24,168 bases of DNA. Origin: Ochromonas danica (Eukaryota > Sar > Chrysophyceae > Chromulinales > Chromulinaceae). How positions within the stretch are numbered: position 1 is the first letter of the stretch; every line of letters begins with the position of its first letter. The notes beneath the pieces were generated by a model that saw only the letters and a list, made by a program, of their open reading frames with translations, made no database searches and was not told the DNA's origin. This document shows positions 16,149 through 24,168 of the stretch, piece by piece. Made by a program: the position numbers and the translations under genes. The stretch is from assembly GCA_015146655.1 (NCBI GenBank), contig VKHL01000260.1, positions 1 through 24,168 on the forward strand. Direction: 5' to 3'.

Positions 16149-18043
16149 CTAAATGAATTGACCCTGCAGAAGTTGCTGCACCAGATAATCAGTAAGATTG
16201 CTTATCCCAAGCGCATAGAGAGCTTCCAGTTCACATTTGAATCCTTCTACAGACAACAAATAAACAATCAAGATTGGAAGTCGCAAGAAGCAATCAAATT
16301 TAGAGTGAGTACCTGCTTGCATGAGGCGGAGCTCTTCGCATTCTTTTGATCTGCGGCCCTCAACATCCAAACCCTTGCCACTTCCTTCACCAATCAATGA
16401 CTTGATCAATCCATCAAGCAATGCTTGATCTCGTTGAGACAGATGTTGCAAGTTTTGCTGGATGGCCTCAAATGCGTTGAGGTGTTGCGGGCTGGATAGT
16501 AAGGCTTTCAATTGTGTTGGACGCAGTCCTAACCAATGCAAATCGCTTTGCAAGCCTTTACCTTCCCAAGATGTTCTCACTGGACTTTGTCTTACATCAT
16601 ACAAGCATAATAGAACATAAATTTGGTGAATAGTTAATAAGACAAGAGCAATAGTACATACCTGAAGCACCTCATGATTGCATATCCATGAGGATTACAA
16701 TCAACCAATGCCAGCACTCGAATAGTCTATCCTTTGAGTGTTTAACGTGAACAATCTAGTCTACCATGTCATAATATGGGTCATAGGAAATACTTACGGG
16801 GAAGAAGTTGCTGATATGACAAACTGCAGCTCGAGTGGCAATGTCAGGAAAACCTACAGCATCCACCCATTAGCTTTACCACAACCACTTCCATGCTAAT
16901 CAGTTAAATTACCACAAGATGTCAGAAGAATACATGGTGCTTGTCTTATAAAGTATCAAGTGCTTGATGAATTAGGGTCTCCACATGATTGGATAACAGT
17001 AGTAAGATAGCTGTCGTACCGTGGGAATCCATCTTCAATCAGTCGATGAAAGATTGCTTCCTTCTCAATGACTATCAAATAAGAAATCTACAGCAATATC
17101 AAAAGAGAGGTAACAACAACTCCCATCACTGGAGCATATGACAGACAGAGTGAGTTTGTAACTCTCACATTAGCATCGGTAAGAACGAGGTCGATAGCGT
17201 TGGGCTCAGAGCGAAGCCAAAGGTTATCCACAATCACTCCCGTGCATGTGGAGATATAGTTACAATCCGTCCATGGAGAATACTGAGCACTTGATAGTGA
17301 TGAGGTTGAATCAGAAAGCAAGAAGCGAAATTGAAGGCCTCCAAAGAGCAATGCTAGATATCAGAAATCATCATCATAATGATCCCAGCACTTCAATATT
17401 CAACTTCAATAGACTACCTTTAGAAGAAGATAGAATATGCATTTCATCTGAATGAACATCCACCATTGATGACTTAGTATCTCATATGAATAGGAACAAT
17501 AATAGATTAGATTAATAGAACAACAGCACTTACGACGTCGTAGACTTAAGACTCTTCCAACATCAAAGATAGTGTCATCACATTCCTTTTGATTCCGAAA
17601 AAAATGTTTCAAAGCATAATATATGTCTCTTTGAAGCATGGTTCTCTGACCTATTATATCAACGATAAACAATATGATATTCTCAATCAACTCTTTCTCT
17701 CTCGAAAGGCATTGGTTAGTATCTTACAGGATTGAAGCTCCACAACACAAGCAAGAACAGTGAAAAACTGCACATATTTCCTTCTTCCTGTAGGAGAAAT
17801 GAACTTACGAACCAATACACCACCTTGTGACTTCATCATGGATGATGAAGAAGAAGATGATGATGACAGTGGTCGTAGTGGTAGGGAAGGGTCATCTAGG
17901 ATGGGATGATCTTCTTCCTTAGGAACAGAGAAATCAGGTACATTACCTTGTAAAAGCCCTTCTAAGAAAGATTGGCAAAACAAGAGACATGTATCATAGA
18001 CTGCTTGTGTTTCTTGTTCTTGTTCTTGTAGTGACTGCTGCAT
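16149..18043 (-). CDS. SPO11: SPO11, meiotic double-strand-break transesterase (10 exons)
   Basis: Exons on the minus strand are 18043-17728, 17650-17534, 17447-17418 (30 nt), 17353-17169, 17087-17020, 16944-16913 (32 nt), 16853-16798, 16726-16662, 16590-16313 and 16246-16149. All nine introns (59-86 bp) are GT-AG and phases agree, giving 414 residues. Order of motifs: FFTVLACVVELQS, then QRTMLQRDIYYALKHFF (winged-helix CAP domain, catalytic Tyr at about 117), HILSSSKALLFGGLQFRF, the TOPRIM strand LIVIEKEAIFHRLIEDGF (Glu at about 224), APCILLTSCGFPDIATRAAV, VLALVDCNPHGYAIM (Asp 277, Asn 279), LHWLGLRPTQL, and finally KCELEALYALGIS. This is the full Spo11/Top6A layout. The enzyme starts meiotic recombination by cutting DNA through a Tyr-DNA link, so the organism probably has meiosis. 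The usual second Asp of the TOPRIM DxD is Asn here. The start is the first in-frame ATG; an upstream exon cannot be excluded. Confidence 0.92.
17852..17877. repeat. GAT/GAA trinucleotide run encoding poly-Ser in SPO11
   Basis: Repeated gatgat/gaagaa units on the plus strand encode about nine consecutive Ser residues in the linker before the SPO11 catalytic domain. The linker is expected to be disordered and variable in length. Confidence 0.7.
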
Positions 18044-18788
18044 GTTATCAAACTGCTCTAGACTGACTGATTGACTGACTGATGGCAGTAATTCAATTCT
18101 GATCTCACTCACTATTCACTCACTCACTCACTCACTCACTCGCCATGCATTATCCCTTCATCTTCAACTTCAACGAGAAGACGAAGACTCCTCTCCTCAT
18201 AGTATCTTTCAGTATTTCATTTTTCTCTAAACTGAAAACCATATAATGTCTGTAAGACGTACATGCGGGTGGTATATAAGAGATGAGTGAGAATAATAGT
18301 CTGCAAGACTGCAGCAAAGACAACCAAAGACCTTCCAAATGAAGAAGAAGGACCCCTCAGGACTGCTTCTCTTTCCTTGTCTTTTGTAGTAGTAGCTACA
18401 GGCTGGAAGCTGTTCCTTCCAACTTCCAGACTCCGGCAAATCTTGATCCATTAATTGTCAGAGTCAATAGTCAATGCCAGCTTCTCTTTAGGAGGTTGAC
18501 CATCCTATCTCCTATGTTAGTCTGTGGCCTCTCTGGGCTATAGGCTATTCTAGGGTCAGTCGTCGTCGTCTAAGTTCCACGTCCTCCATTCCACACACTT
18601 TAACGTAAGTTATACAACTTGCAGCAGATTGAAGACACAGCATCTAGACATATAGTACTCAGATATCCTAGATATCGTCGAAGCCCAGAGAGCCCATCAA
18701 ATCAAAGCCCACCAGAGAGAGCAGATCATTCCCACGCACCACACTAATAGATAACACAGTGCCCATCTCCCTTCCACATCGACATCTA
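18044..18788. other. Intergenic region upstream of SPO11
   Basis: About 745 bp between the SPO11 start and the end of the LRR pseudogene. It contains an ACTC microsatellite (18117-18141) and a 74-codon minus-strand frame (18451-18227, start MDQDLPESGSWKEQLP) that I do not recognise. An in-frame stop just upstream of GTG 18112 shows that the SPO11 frame does not simply extend. The SPO11 promoter should be here. I see no TATA box and no other structure. Confidence 0.45.
18117..18141. repeat. (ACTC)n microsatellite
   Basis: About six uninterrupted CACT/ACTC units, located 74-98 bp upstream of the SPO11 ATG. Confidence 0.9.
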
Positions 18789-20403
18789 TCAACAATGCCA
18801 GCAGCACAGCAGGTGTTTGATCCAGCGATGAGGTGGTAGTTTGTCAAACTGATAAGAGGATCTCTGTTGATACGATTGAATATATCCTACTTGCAAAGTA
18901 GGAGACCACGTCACCTTCTCATCTAATAGAAATGTATTCAACACTTCTTCAGAAACACTGTCAGCCGCAGTGATGAGTCCTACCTCTCTAAGATTTGAGT
19001 GATTCGATACTGCCACAAAACTCTCCAAACCACAATGAACGATGTTTAACACCTTCAACAACTGACTTGCCTTGATCAACTCACTCAACAACTTATCAGA
19101 AAAGTGGGTACTACTCCAGTACAACTCCGTCAGACTATTGGCATGCTTCGAGATGGCTGCCAAAGTAGCATCAGTATACTCATTATTGACTGTTGGGTGC
19201 AGCTGTATAATGTTCACATGGGGAAGATCCTGCAATATAGAGATCAAGGAGCTCTCTGATGTGGTGGAAGCATCTAGATGAATATGATAAGGTTCCAACA
19301 TAGACTTCAGATTCCCCACTCGATGATTGTAATCTGCTCTCAGTCTTAAAGTGACTTTCTTGTAATGTCTTCTGCTCAATACATGAGATAAACAAATAGC
19401 CCAATCATCACTGTGACCTTTCACCTCCATTATCAAATATGTTGATAGCTCCGTCAATAACTACATCCTGGAGATGTGTACACTGTTCATAGAGATGACG
19501 GAGATTCTCTGCACTACATGCACGACCATTTGAGATTCGAGCATAAGTTAACTTTGAACATGTTGCTGCAACCAACATCACGAGATGATTTGTATTGAAA
19601 GACCTCCTCCCGTCAAATACAAGCTCGAGCTTCTCTAACAAGTCTCCACATGTTAAGATATAAGGCATTAAAGAAGAAGACCATGAAGGATGATGATCCA
19701 TGTTGACATTCAATACCCTCAGATGAATCTGATTCTTAATTAGGGTAGCGGTGAGAAATTCCCTTCCGTAAAGCACAGCTTAAGGTGTTGTAAACTGGAA
19801 GCATGCTTTGTGAGGAGAGTTGCTACCAACACATGACTTTCATGATTGCTTAACGAATCATGTAGAATTATCTTAACGAGAGAATTCTCTCTCATTTTCT
19901 CTACCAACACTCGCAACAACATGTCATTACACCTCATAATAATAGGATAAGTTAACCTTCTTATTGTCACTTCCTGTAGATTATGGCAATGACTCATGAA
20001 AATAGGGAAATTGTTTTCTATTTGACTAAGATCATCAGAGGTATGCTCGTTGATGTTCCATTTCTCTATTTTCAACGGAACGAATAACTGAACAGTAGGA
20101 TTGTATGTCTAATAACATACCCCCAACAAGATCCTGTAATGTACTCAGTCTGACAAGAAAGTTTTCTATAAACCATACCTTACGAGTCATCAACCATCTG
20201 TAGAATATCTTCACTGCATTGTCTGACATTCGAATATATTTCAATGGTCGGGTTATTCTAAGGTCAGTCAAAGAAGTCAACCACTCTTCTCGTTCACTCT
20301 TCTCCACACAGGCTATATCTAACATAGACAAATCCTTCCATTCCAGCCAGTCTGAATATATATTATGAAGAATATCTTCAGGTAACTGCCAGATAACACT
20401 CAT
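18789..20403 (-). pseudogene. Decayed F-box/leucine-rich-repeat gene
   Basis: The gene starts at ATG 20403 with an F-box-like N-terminus (LPEDILHNIYSDWLEWKDLS, then LDIACVEKSEREEWL). It continues as a leucine-rich-repeat protein, but the reading passes through four overlapping frames: 20403 to about 20090, 20075-19740, 19776 to about 19460, and 19457-18789. The last two frames align closely with the intact paralogue at 23240-24168. LRHLYEQC.HLQDV.ID, DW..CL.H.L.R..YK.VTLRLR, NLKSMLEPY.I.LDAS..SE and SDKLLSELIK are shared. The paralogue crosses the junction near 19450 without interruption, so this copy carries an indel there. The shift near 19760 shows no usable splice sites. The one near 20090 has a weak 33-40 bp GT...AG candidate. 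It is most simply a pseudogene; assembly indels are the alternative. F-box proteins choose substrates for SCF ubiquitin ligases. Confidence 0.65.
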
Positions 20404-20754
20404 CACTTCTCAATAATAATAACTAGATACAAAGGTTGTCGCCGATGTAATTCTGGCCTGTATACTGGTCTACTACATTATACGTTTGTATCGCGTACAG
20501 TGTAACCTACTGGATATGGTAGTCTATATAGGACAGATGGTCTGACGATAGCATTTGCACCAAGTTTTCTCTCTCCGCTCATTTGAGAGCCAGTAAGTAA
20601 GAATATTAAATTACATCTCATGTCTATATCTCAAGTGAAATGTCTATCTCAGTTTACAATTAATAGACGAGAACAACACCACCTCCACTCTTATCTCCTT
20701 TCATGGAACTATCTAGTTAGAACAATAACCTACGATGAAAAGCATATTTTACAC
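20404..20754. other. Intergenic region, LRR pseudogene to nucleoside transporter
   Basis: An AT-rich 351-bp interval between two minus-strand genes, holding the former promoter of the LRR gene and the 3' UTR of the transporter. An 83-codon plus-strand frame at 20620-20871 overlaps the transporter and is not supported. No strong repeat or structure is seen. Confidence 0.5.
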
Positions 20755-22485
20755 CTATACACTTCCTTGAGAGATGTAGACAGTCAAGAAAGAGATACAT
20801 GCTCCTGTCAACAGTCCCGAGGTCAGACAGAAGACCATAATGGTTCCAACCAACCCTGTCTCATTATTTGACACCAGGGAAGGACCCATCATCATACAAG
20901 TACTTGCCACATAACCATTCGTTATAGCCATAAAGATCATGAACAAGAAGGGAAATGCGTCGTTGTTGAAGACCACTGGCAGCTTGGAATCAGTGATATT
21001 GCAGAGAAGGAACAAGGGGAAGAAGACTGTACGGGCTACAGGAGCCATCCAGATATTCTTGGTTGTGAAGACATTCCGAAACACACCTGCAGAAACTCTC
21101 CCAATGAAGTCAAATAAGTTGAATAGAAGAAACATGAAGGGAGTGAATAGATCATTATAGAATCGATTTGATGACTTGCAATTCTCCGTAGACTCGATAA
21201 AGACTGTTAAAGAAGGGAAGAGACCAATGGTAACGGAGAAGGTAAACCATACAGAGACTGCAGGAATCCAAATCTTACGAAAACATGCTACAATAGAATC
21301 CACATTAACCACTAACTTTTCATTATTAGCATTATTATTATTATTGTTGTTGTTATTGCTGTTGTTGAAGTTGTTTTGTTCGTCGAAAGGGATGGAGTAA
21401 GTAGAGAGAGTAGAGTCATCATGATTCAAAGGATTATCAATACGTAATGCTGCGGATGTCTTCTTCTTCCCTTCTTCTTCTTCTTCCTCTTGTTGTTGTT
21501 GATTATTATTAATACCATGAGCAGAGGTATCAGAGAGCATGGGGTTGAGAATGTCCTCTTGTCCTTCACCCATAGCACGTGCCATGTAGTACCTAATACA
21601 TCATCAAGATAGACGTCATCAATCACCACACAAATACTACAAAAGGCAATCATCATCAATATCAATAAGACCTACTTGGTAAATGTCAGTCGTTTCAACG
21701 CAGTAAAAGCCAGGACACAAAACATCAGAATGAAGGTTGCAATAAGGAAATAAGCCAAGGCGGACACGTTCAATGAATAAGAGCATTCTCCATCATCATC
21801 CTCAGCATTGTCATCTGTGCAGTTATCAGGTGCTGATGCTGCCCAACTGGTCAGAATAGCAGAGACGGAAACAATTAATCCAGCCAATCCTTGACCTAAT
21901 TCAACAAAGACAATCATTAAATATAATACCATTAGTATACCATATCTCTCTCAATCACACACACACACACACACAAAAGGCAGACTATAGCCACTCACCA
22001 TTCATCAAAGCTCCAGTATAGGCAGGGGGTAACATGGCCCCCAAACTAAACAATCCACCAGACAACAAGGCACCAAAGCTACCACATAAGAAGCAAGTGA
22101 TCAAAGTAAGAAAGAACAAGAGAGTTGGATCCAAATCTTGAATGATCACTAATAGAGTAGTAATAGCAAAAAGTGTCGCCCAGCATCCCAAAGGAATGAC
22201 AACTTTTTGGTTGAGAGTCAGTCTGTCTTGAAACAGGACTGCTAGTCCTAGACCAAAGGTCTGACTGAGTGTATAAGTGAGTGAGAAATAGTTCTCAAAG
22301 GAAGATTCAAAAGATGTTCCACAAAATCTTTCAGCATAATAACTCGAGGCATTAATCAGAGCATTCCATGGAAACAAATTTCCAACTCCTTCATAAAACA
22401 TAATGAAATAAGCAACATAACCAATATCAAGAGGTGCTACCATATTAGCAGCAATTGATTTAGACTGTTCATAGAATTGATCCAT
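20755..22485 (-). CDS. Equilibrative nucleoside transporter (SLC29/ENT), 3 exons
   Basis: Exons on the minus strand are 22485-21999, 21895-21676 and 21592-20755. Introns are 103 and 83 bp, GT-AG, with phases 1 and 2 that close correctly, giving 514 residues. ENT hallmarks are present. In TM1 there is GVGNLFPWNALINASSYY. MNGQGLAGLIVSVSAI is rebuilt exactly across intron 1, and KRLTFTKYY across intron 2. RTVFFPLFLLCN, then NGYVASTCMMMGPSLV and GLVGTIMVFCLTSGLLTGA, complete the C-terminal half. About 10-11 hydrophobic segments are visible. ENTs move nucleosides or nucleobases down their gradient, or with protons in protists. The central cytosolic loop is unusually long and low in complexity, with Gln/Glu runs and an Asn-rich tract (about ten Asn). 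The first in-frame ATG is used; the frame is open further up, only from a GTG. Confidence 0.93.
21957..21975. repeat. (AC)n microsatellite in ENT intron 1
   Basis: A run of about 9-10 AC dinucleotides within the 103-bp first intron of the nucleoside transporter gene. Confidence 0.9.
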
Positions 22486-22518
22486 GATGATAGCAATAGG
22501 ATGAGACAGGACAGACTG

Positions 22519-22539
22519 ACAGGACAGGACAGGACAGGA
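22519..22539. repeat. (AGGAC)n pentanucleotide array
   Basis: About four AGGAC units in tandem, with related GACAG words on the left side. It lies in the presumed 5' UTR or promoter of the nucleoside transporter. Confidence 0.8.
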
Positions 22540-22961
22540 TATAGCAATGGGGTGGAATTGGAATTGAATGGAATTGCTTGCTTTGCCCTTTAACTTCACA
22601 GTCTCTTGTCTTTAACTTCACTCAGGACCGGTGCGATGTGGATGTCGATGTTGTGCGCCTGCCAAAAAACACCAAACACAACACAAAAAACGCGCTAACG
22701 CGTCTGTGTCCCGCGCAAACTACAATGTACCCCTGCTGATGGAAACCACCACATAAGTACGTTTTTCGAAAGCAAAAAACTACCACCAGGGGGGTAGGAT
22801 ATCAAACCTACCAAAAGTTTACGAGTTGGTTAAGGTTAGTGTTAGAAGAAGAAGAGTTTTTTAAGTCAAGTTGCACACCCATAATTTTGGTGGATTAAGT
22901 GTGTGCTGCATTTCTTATTACGCTATTGAATAGTACAAAGTGCTACTCGTTATCAGATGCT

Positions 22962-23020
22962 TATACTGTACATATGCTACTATACTACATTGCAGTGGTC
23001 CCAATGTGACCACTCCCCAT
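22962..23020 (-). repeat. Right arm of a long-range inverted repeat
   Basis: This is the reverse-complement partner of 117-182. The two share tatactgtacatatgcta at one end and a perfect 30-base block at the other, with a gap of about 8 bases between. It lies about 220 bp past the stop of the LRR gene ending at 23240, in its presumed 3' flank. Confidence 0.75.
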
Positions 23021-23239
23021 CACAAAACTTGTACAGTGCTATCGTGCTTATTAACTTAAAGATATGCTTCATGGATTAGACTAGACTAAACTAGACCGCA
23101 ATGAACCATACTAGGCTATTTATCATGGATGCTAAGCATAAAGGATGTTATAACAATTCTATTTATTGGAAGTATATTAACTTGTTCAGATAGCACTCAC
23201 AACATCTACACATGCTGAGGTAGATTCAAAAGCGAATCA

Positions 23240-24168
23240 TCATAGCGAGTCTTTGATCCAGTGATCAGATTCCTTGATAAACTCATAAGACAATATGTAT
23301 CCATATGACCAGACATATCCTGTTTCTAGAGTAGAGGGCCACTTCACCATCTCGTCTAGTAGCAATCCATCCAACATTTCCTCAGAAACACTCTCATCCA
23401 TAGTGAGGAAAGCCTCACTCAGACTGGGATGGTTCGACACTGCCACAAGACTCTCCAATTCACAACCAGAGACATTTAGTTTTGTCAATAGCTGACATGT
23501 CTTGATCAACTCACTCAGCTGCCCATCAGAAAAGCAGCGACCATTCAAGTTAGTAGAATGAGATTTCACAAACAACTCTGTCAGACTCTGTGCATGCTCT
23601 GCGATGACTGCCAAAGCAGCATCTGTATACTGACTGTTGGGGACTTGTTCCAAATACAAACTGTTCAAATGGGGAAGATCTTGTAGTAGAGAGATCCAAG
23701 AGGTCTCTGATGTGGCGGAAGCATCTAGATCAATCTGATAAGGTTCCAACATGGACTTCATGTTACTCACTGTATGATAATGATGGACATCTCTCAGTCT
23801 TAAAGTGACTTGCTTGTACTGTCCTCTTCTCAATGTATGTCCCAAACAAGCAACCCAATCTTCACAGGAGCCTTTCACCCATAAACTCACAGACTTTCTC
23901 TCATTGTCTGTCTCAATAGCTTTATCAATAGACACATCCTGGAGATGTGGACATTGTTCATAGAGTTGCCGCAGAGTCTCTATACTGCAGGTCCTGTTAG
24001 AGAGTAAGAAACGAGTTAACCTTGGACAAGATGTCGTTAATGAGACCATAAGATCGTCAATGGTTATGATCTCGCCAACAGTAAACCTAATCTCCAACAA
24101 GTCTCCTGCTGATGAGAGATAGGACGTCAAAGAAGACATTCCCTGCGAAGGATTGTCTTCCAGAGTGA
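23240..24168 (-). CDS. Leucine-rich-repeat protein, intact paralogue (5' end beyond window)
   Basis: The stop is TGA at 23240, and the frame stays open to the right edge through an internal ATG at 24139. Codons before that ATG (TLEDNPSQG) still align with the paralogue at 18789-20403, so the true start lies outside the window. At least 309 residues are present. The sequence is a series of irregular leucine-rich repeats of the AMN1/F-box-LRR type, for example CPRLTRFLLSNRTCSIETLR, then QCPHLQDVSID, AIAEHAQSLTELFVKS and LIKTCQLLTKLNVSGC. By analogy with the paralogue, the missing N-terminus should carry the F-box-like region. If so, the protein would be a substrate receptor of an SCF-type ubiquitin ligase. 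It is on the same strand as its decayed relative, with the nucleoside transporter between them. Confidence 0.8.
   Translation of the reverse strand, partial: TLEDNPSQGMSSLTSYLSSAGDLLEIRFTVGEIITIDDLMVSLTTSCPRLTRFLLSNRTCSIETLRQLYEQCPHLQDVSIDKAIETDNERKSVSLWVKGSCEDWVACLGHTLRRGQYKQVTLRLRDVHHYHTVSNMKSMLEPYQIDLDASATSETSWISLLQDLPHLNSLYLEQVPNSQYTDAALAVIAEHAQSLTELFVKSHSTNLNGRCFSDGQLSELIKTCQLLTKLNVSGCELESLVAVSNHPSLSEAFLTMDESVSEEMLDGLLLDEMVKWPSTLETGYVWSYGYILSYEFIKESDHWIKDSL

Larger units (their letters stand above)
22486..23239. other. Intergenic region, ENT promoter side
   Basis: No gene is seen in these 754 bp. Features are an AGGAC pentanucleotide array (about 22519-22539) just upstream of the transporter ATG; a CpG-rich patch (about 22688-22720) with two inverted CGCG-containing motifs around acgcgctaacgcgt, the second a perfect ACGCGT; and the right arm of the long-range inverted repeat (22962-23020). 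ACGCGT is the MCB cell-cycle element in yeasts, but no such role can be claimed here. Confidence 0.5.

Noticed and set aside
17418-17534. Alternative splice of SPO11 starting exon 3 at the AG before 17417 (frame RRSLLKLNIEVLG)
   Set aside because: It reads RRSL like human SPO11 at first but offers no donor in the right phase. The exon 17447-17418 restores HILSSSK and closes the phase.
18227-18451. 74-codon minus frame as a possible extra SPO11 exon
   Set aside because: I found no donor and acceptor pair of matching phase that joins it to SPO11, and the sequence does not resemble Spo11 N-termini.
20620-20871. 83-codon plus-strand frame
   Set aside because: It overlaps the C-terminal exon of the nucleoside transporter on the other strand and has no domain.

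Overview
This 24 kb window is nuclear DNA from a flagellated eukaryotic protist. Introns are short (mostly 59-160 bp, GT-AG) and split genes at conserved protein positions. The genes include an ER glucosidase II alpha subunit, mitochondrial frataxin, a meiotic Spo11 and the ciliary doublet protein CFAP77. Long Pro-Thr (PTQVPTQ-type) surface-protein stalks like the one here are common in stramenopiles (diatoms, chrysophytes, bolidophytes and relatives). I therefore infer a stramenopile, without certainty. There are no operons, Shine-Dalgarno signals, tRNAs, rRNAs or CRISPR arrays.

Layout from left to right. 1-550: gene-free, with three short hairpins and one arm of an inverted repeat whose partner lies at 22962-23020. 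548-2047 (-): acidic protein resembling DUF4781, with a 7-residue tandem repeat. It is head-to-head across 213 bp with CFAP77 (+, 3 exons, 2261-3398). 3399-4959: low-complexity DNA plus a perfect 44-bp-arm foldback element. 4960-7692 (-): secreted or surface SBBP beta-propeller protein with a Pro/Thr stalk and a C-terminal membrane anchor. 7700-11080: a repeat and transposon graveyard with a 50-bp tandem repeat, two copies of a decayed dispersed repeat, a 264-bp TIR element inserted in one copy with a TA target duplication, and a broken IS630/Tc1-type transposase. 11097-11474 (-): single-domain rhodanese with an N-myristoylation signal. 11817-15287 (-): glucosidase II alpha in 5 exons. 15436-15951 (+): frataxin, sharing a 148-bp divergent promoter with glucosidase II. 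16149-18043 (-): SPO11 in 10 exons, convergent with frataxin. 18789-20403 (-): decayed F-box/LRR gene. 20755-22485 (-): equilibrative nucleoside transporter in 3 exons. 23240 to the right edge (-): intact paralogue of the LRR gene, running off the window.

Most genes are unrelated housekeeping or cell-biology genes packed close together, with two divergent promoters and two convergent pairs. They do not form a pathway. I rebuilt the multi-exon models by hand from splice consensus, phase agreement and remembered family alignments. All exon phases close and each model ends in a stop. I did not find a clearly new multi-gene system. The best leads are the SPO11 TOPRIM Asp-to-Asn change, the propeller-stalk-anchor surface protein, the perfect foldback element, and the TIR element with its empty-site copy.
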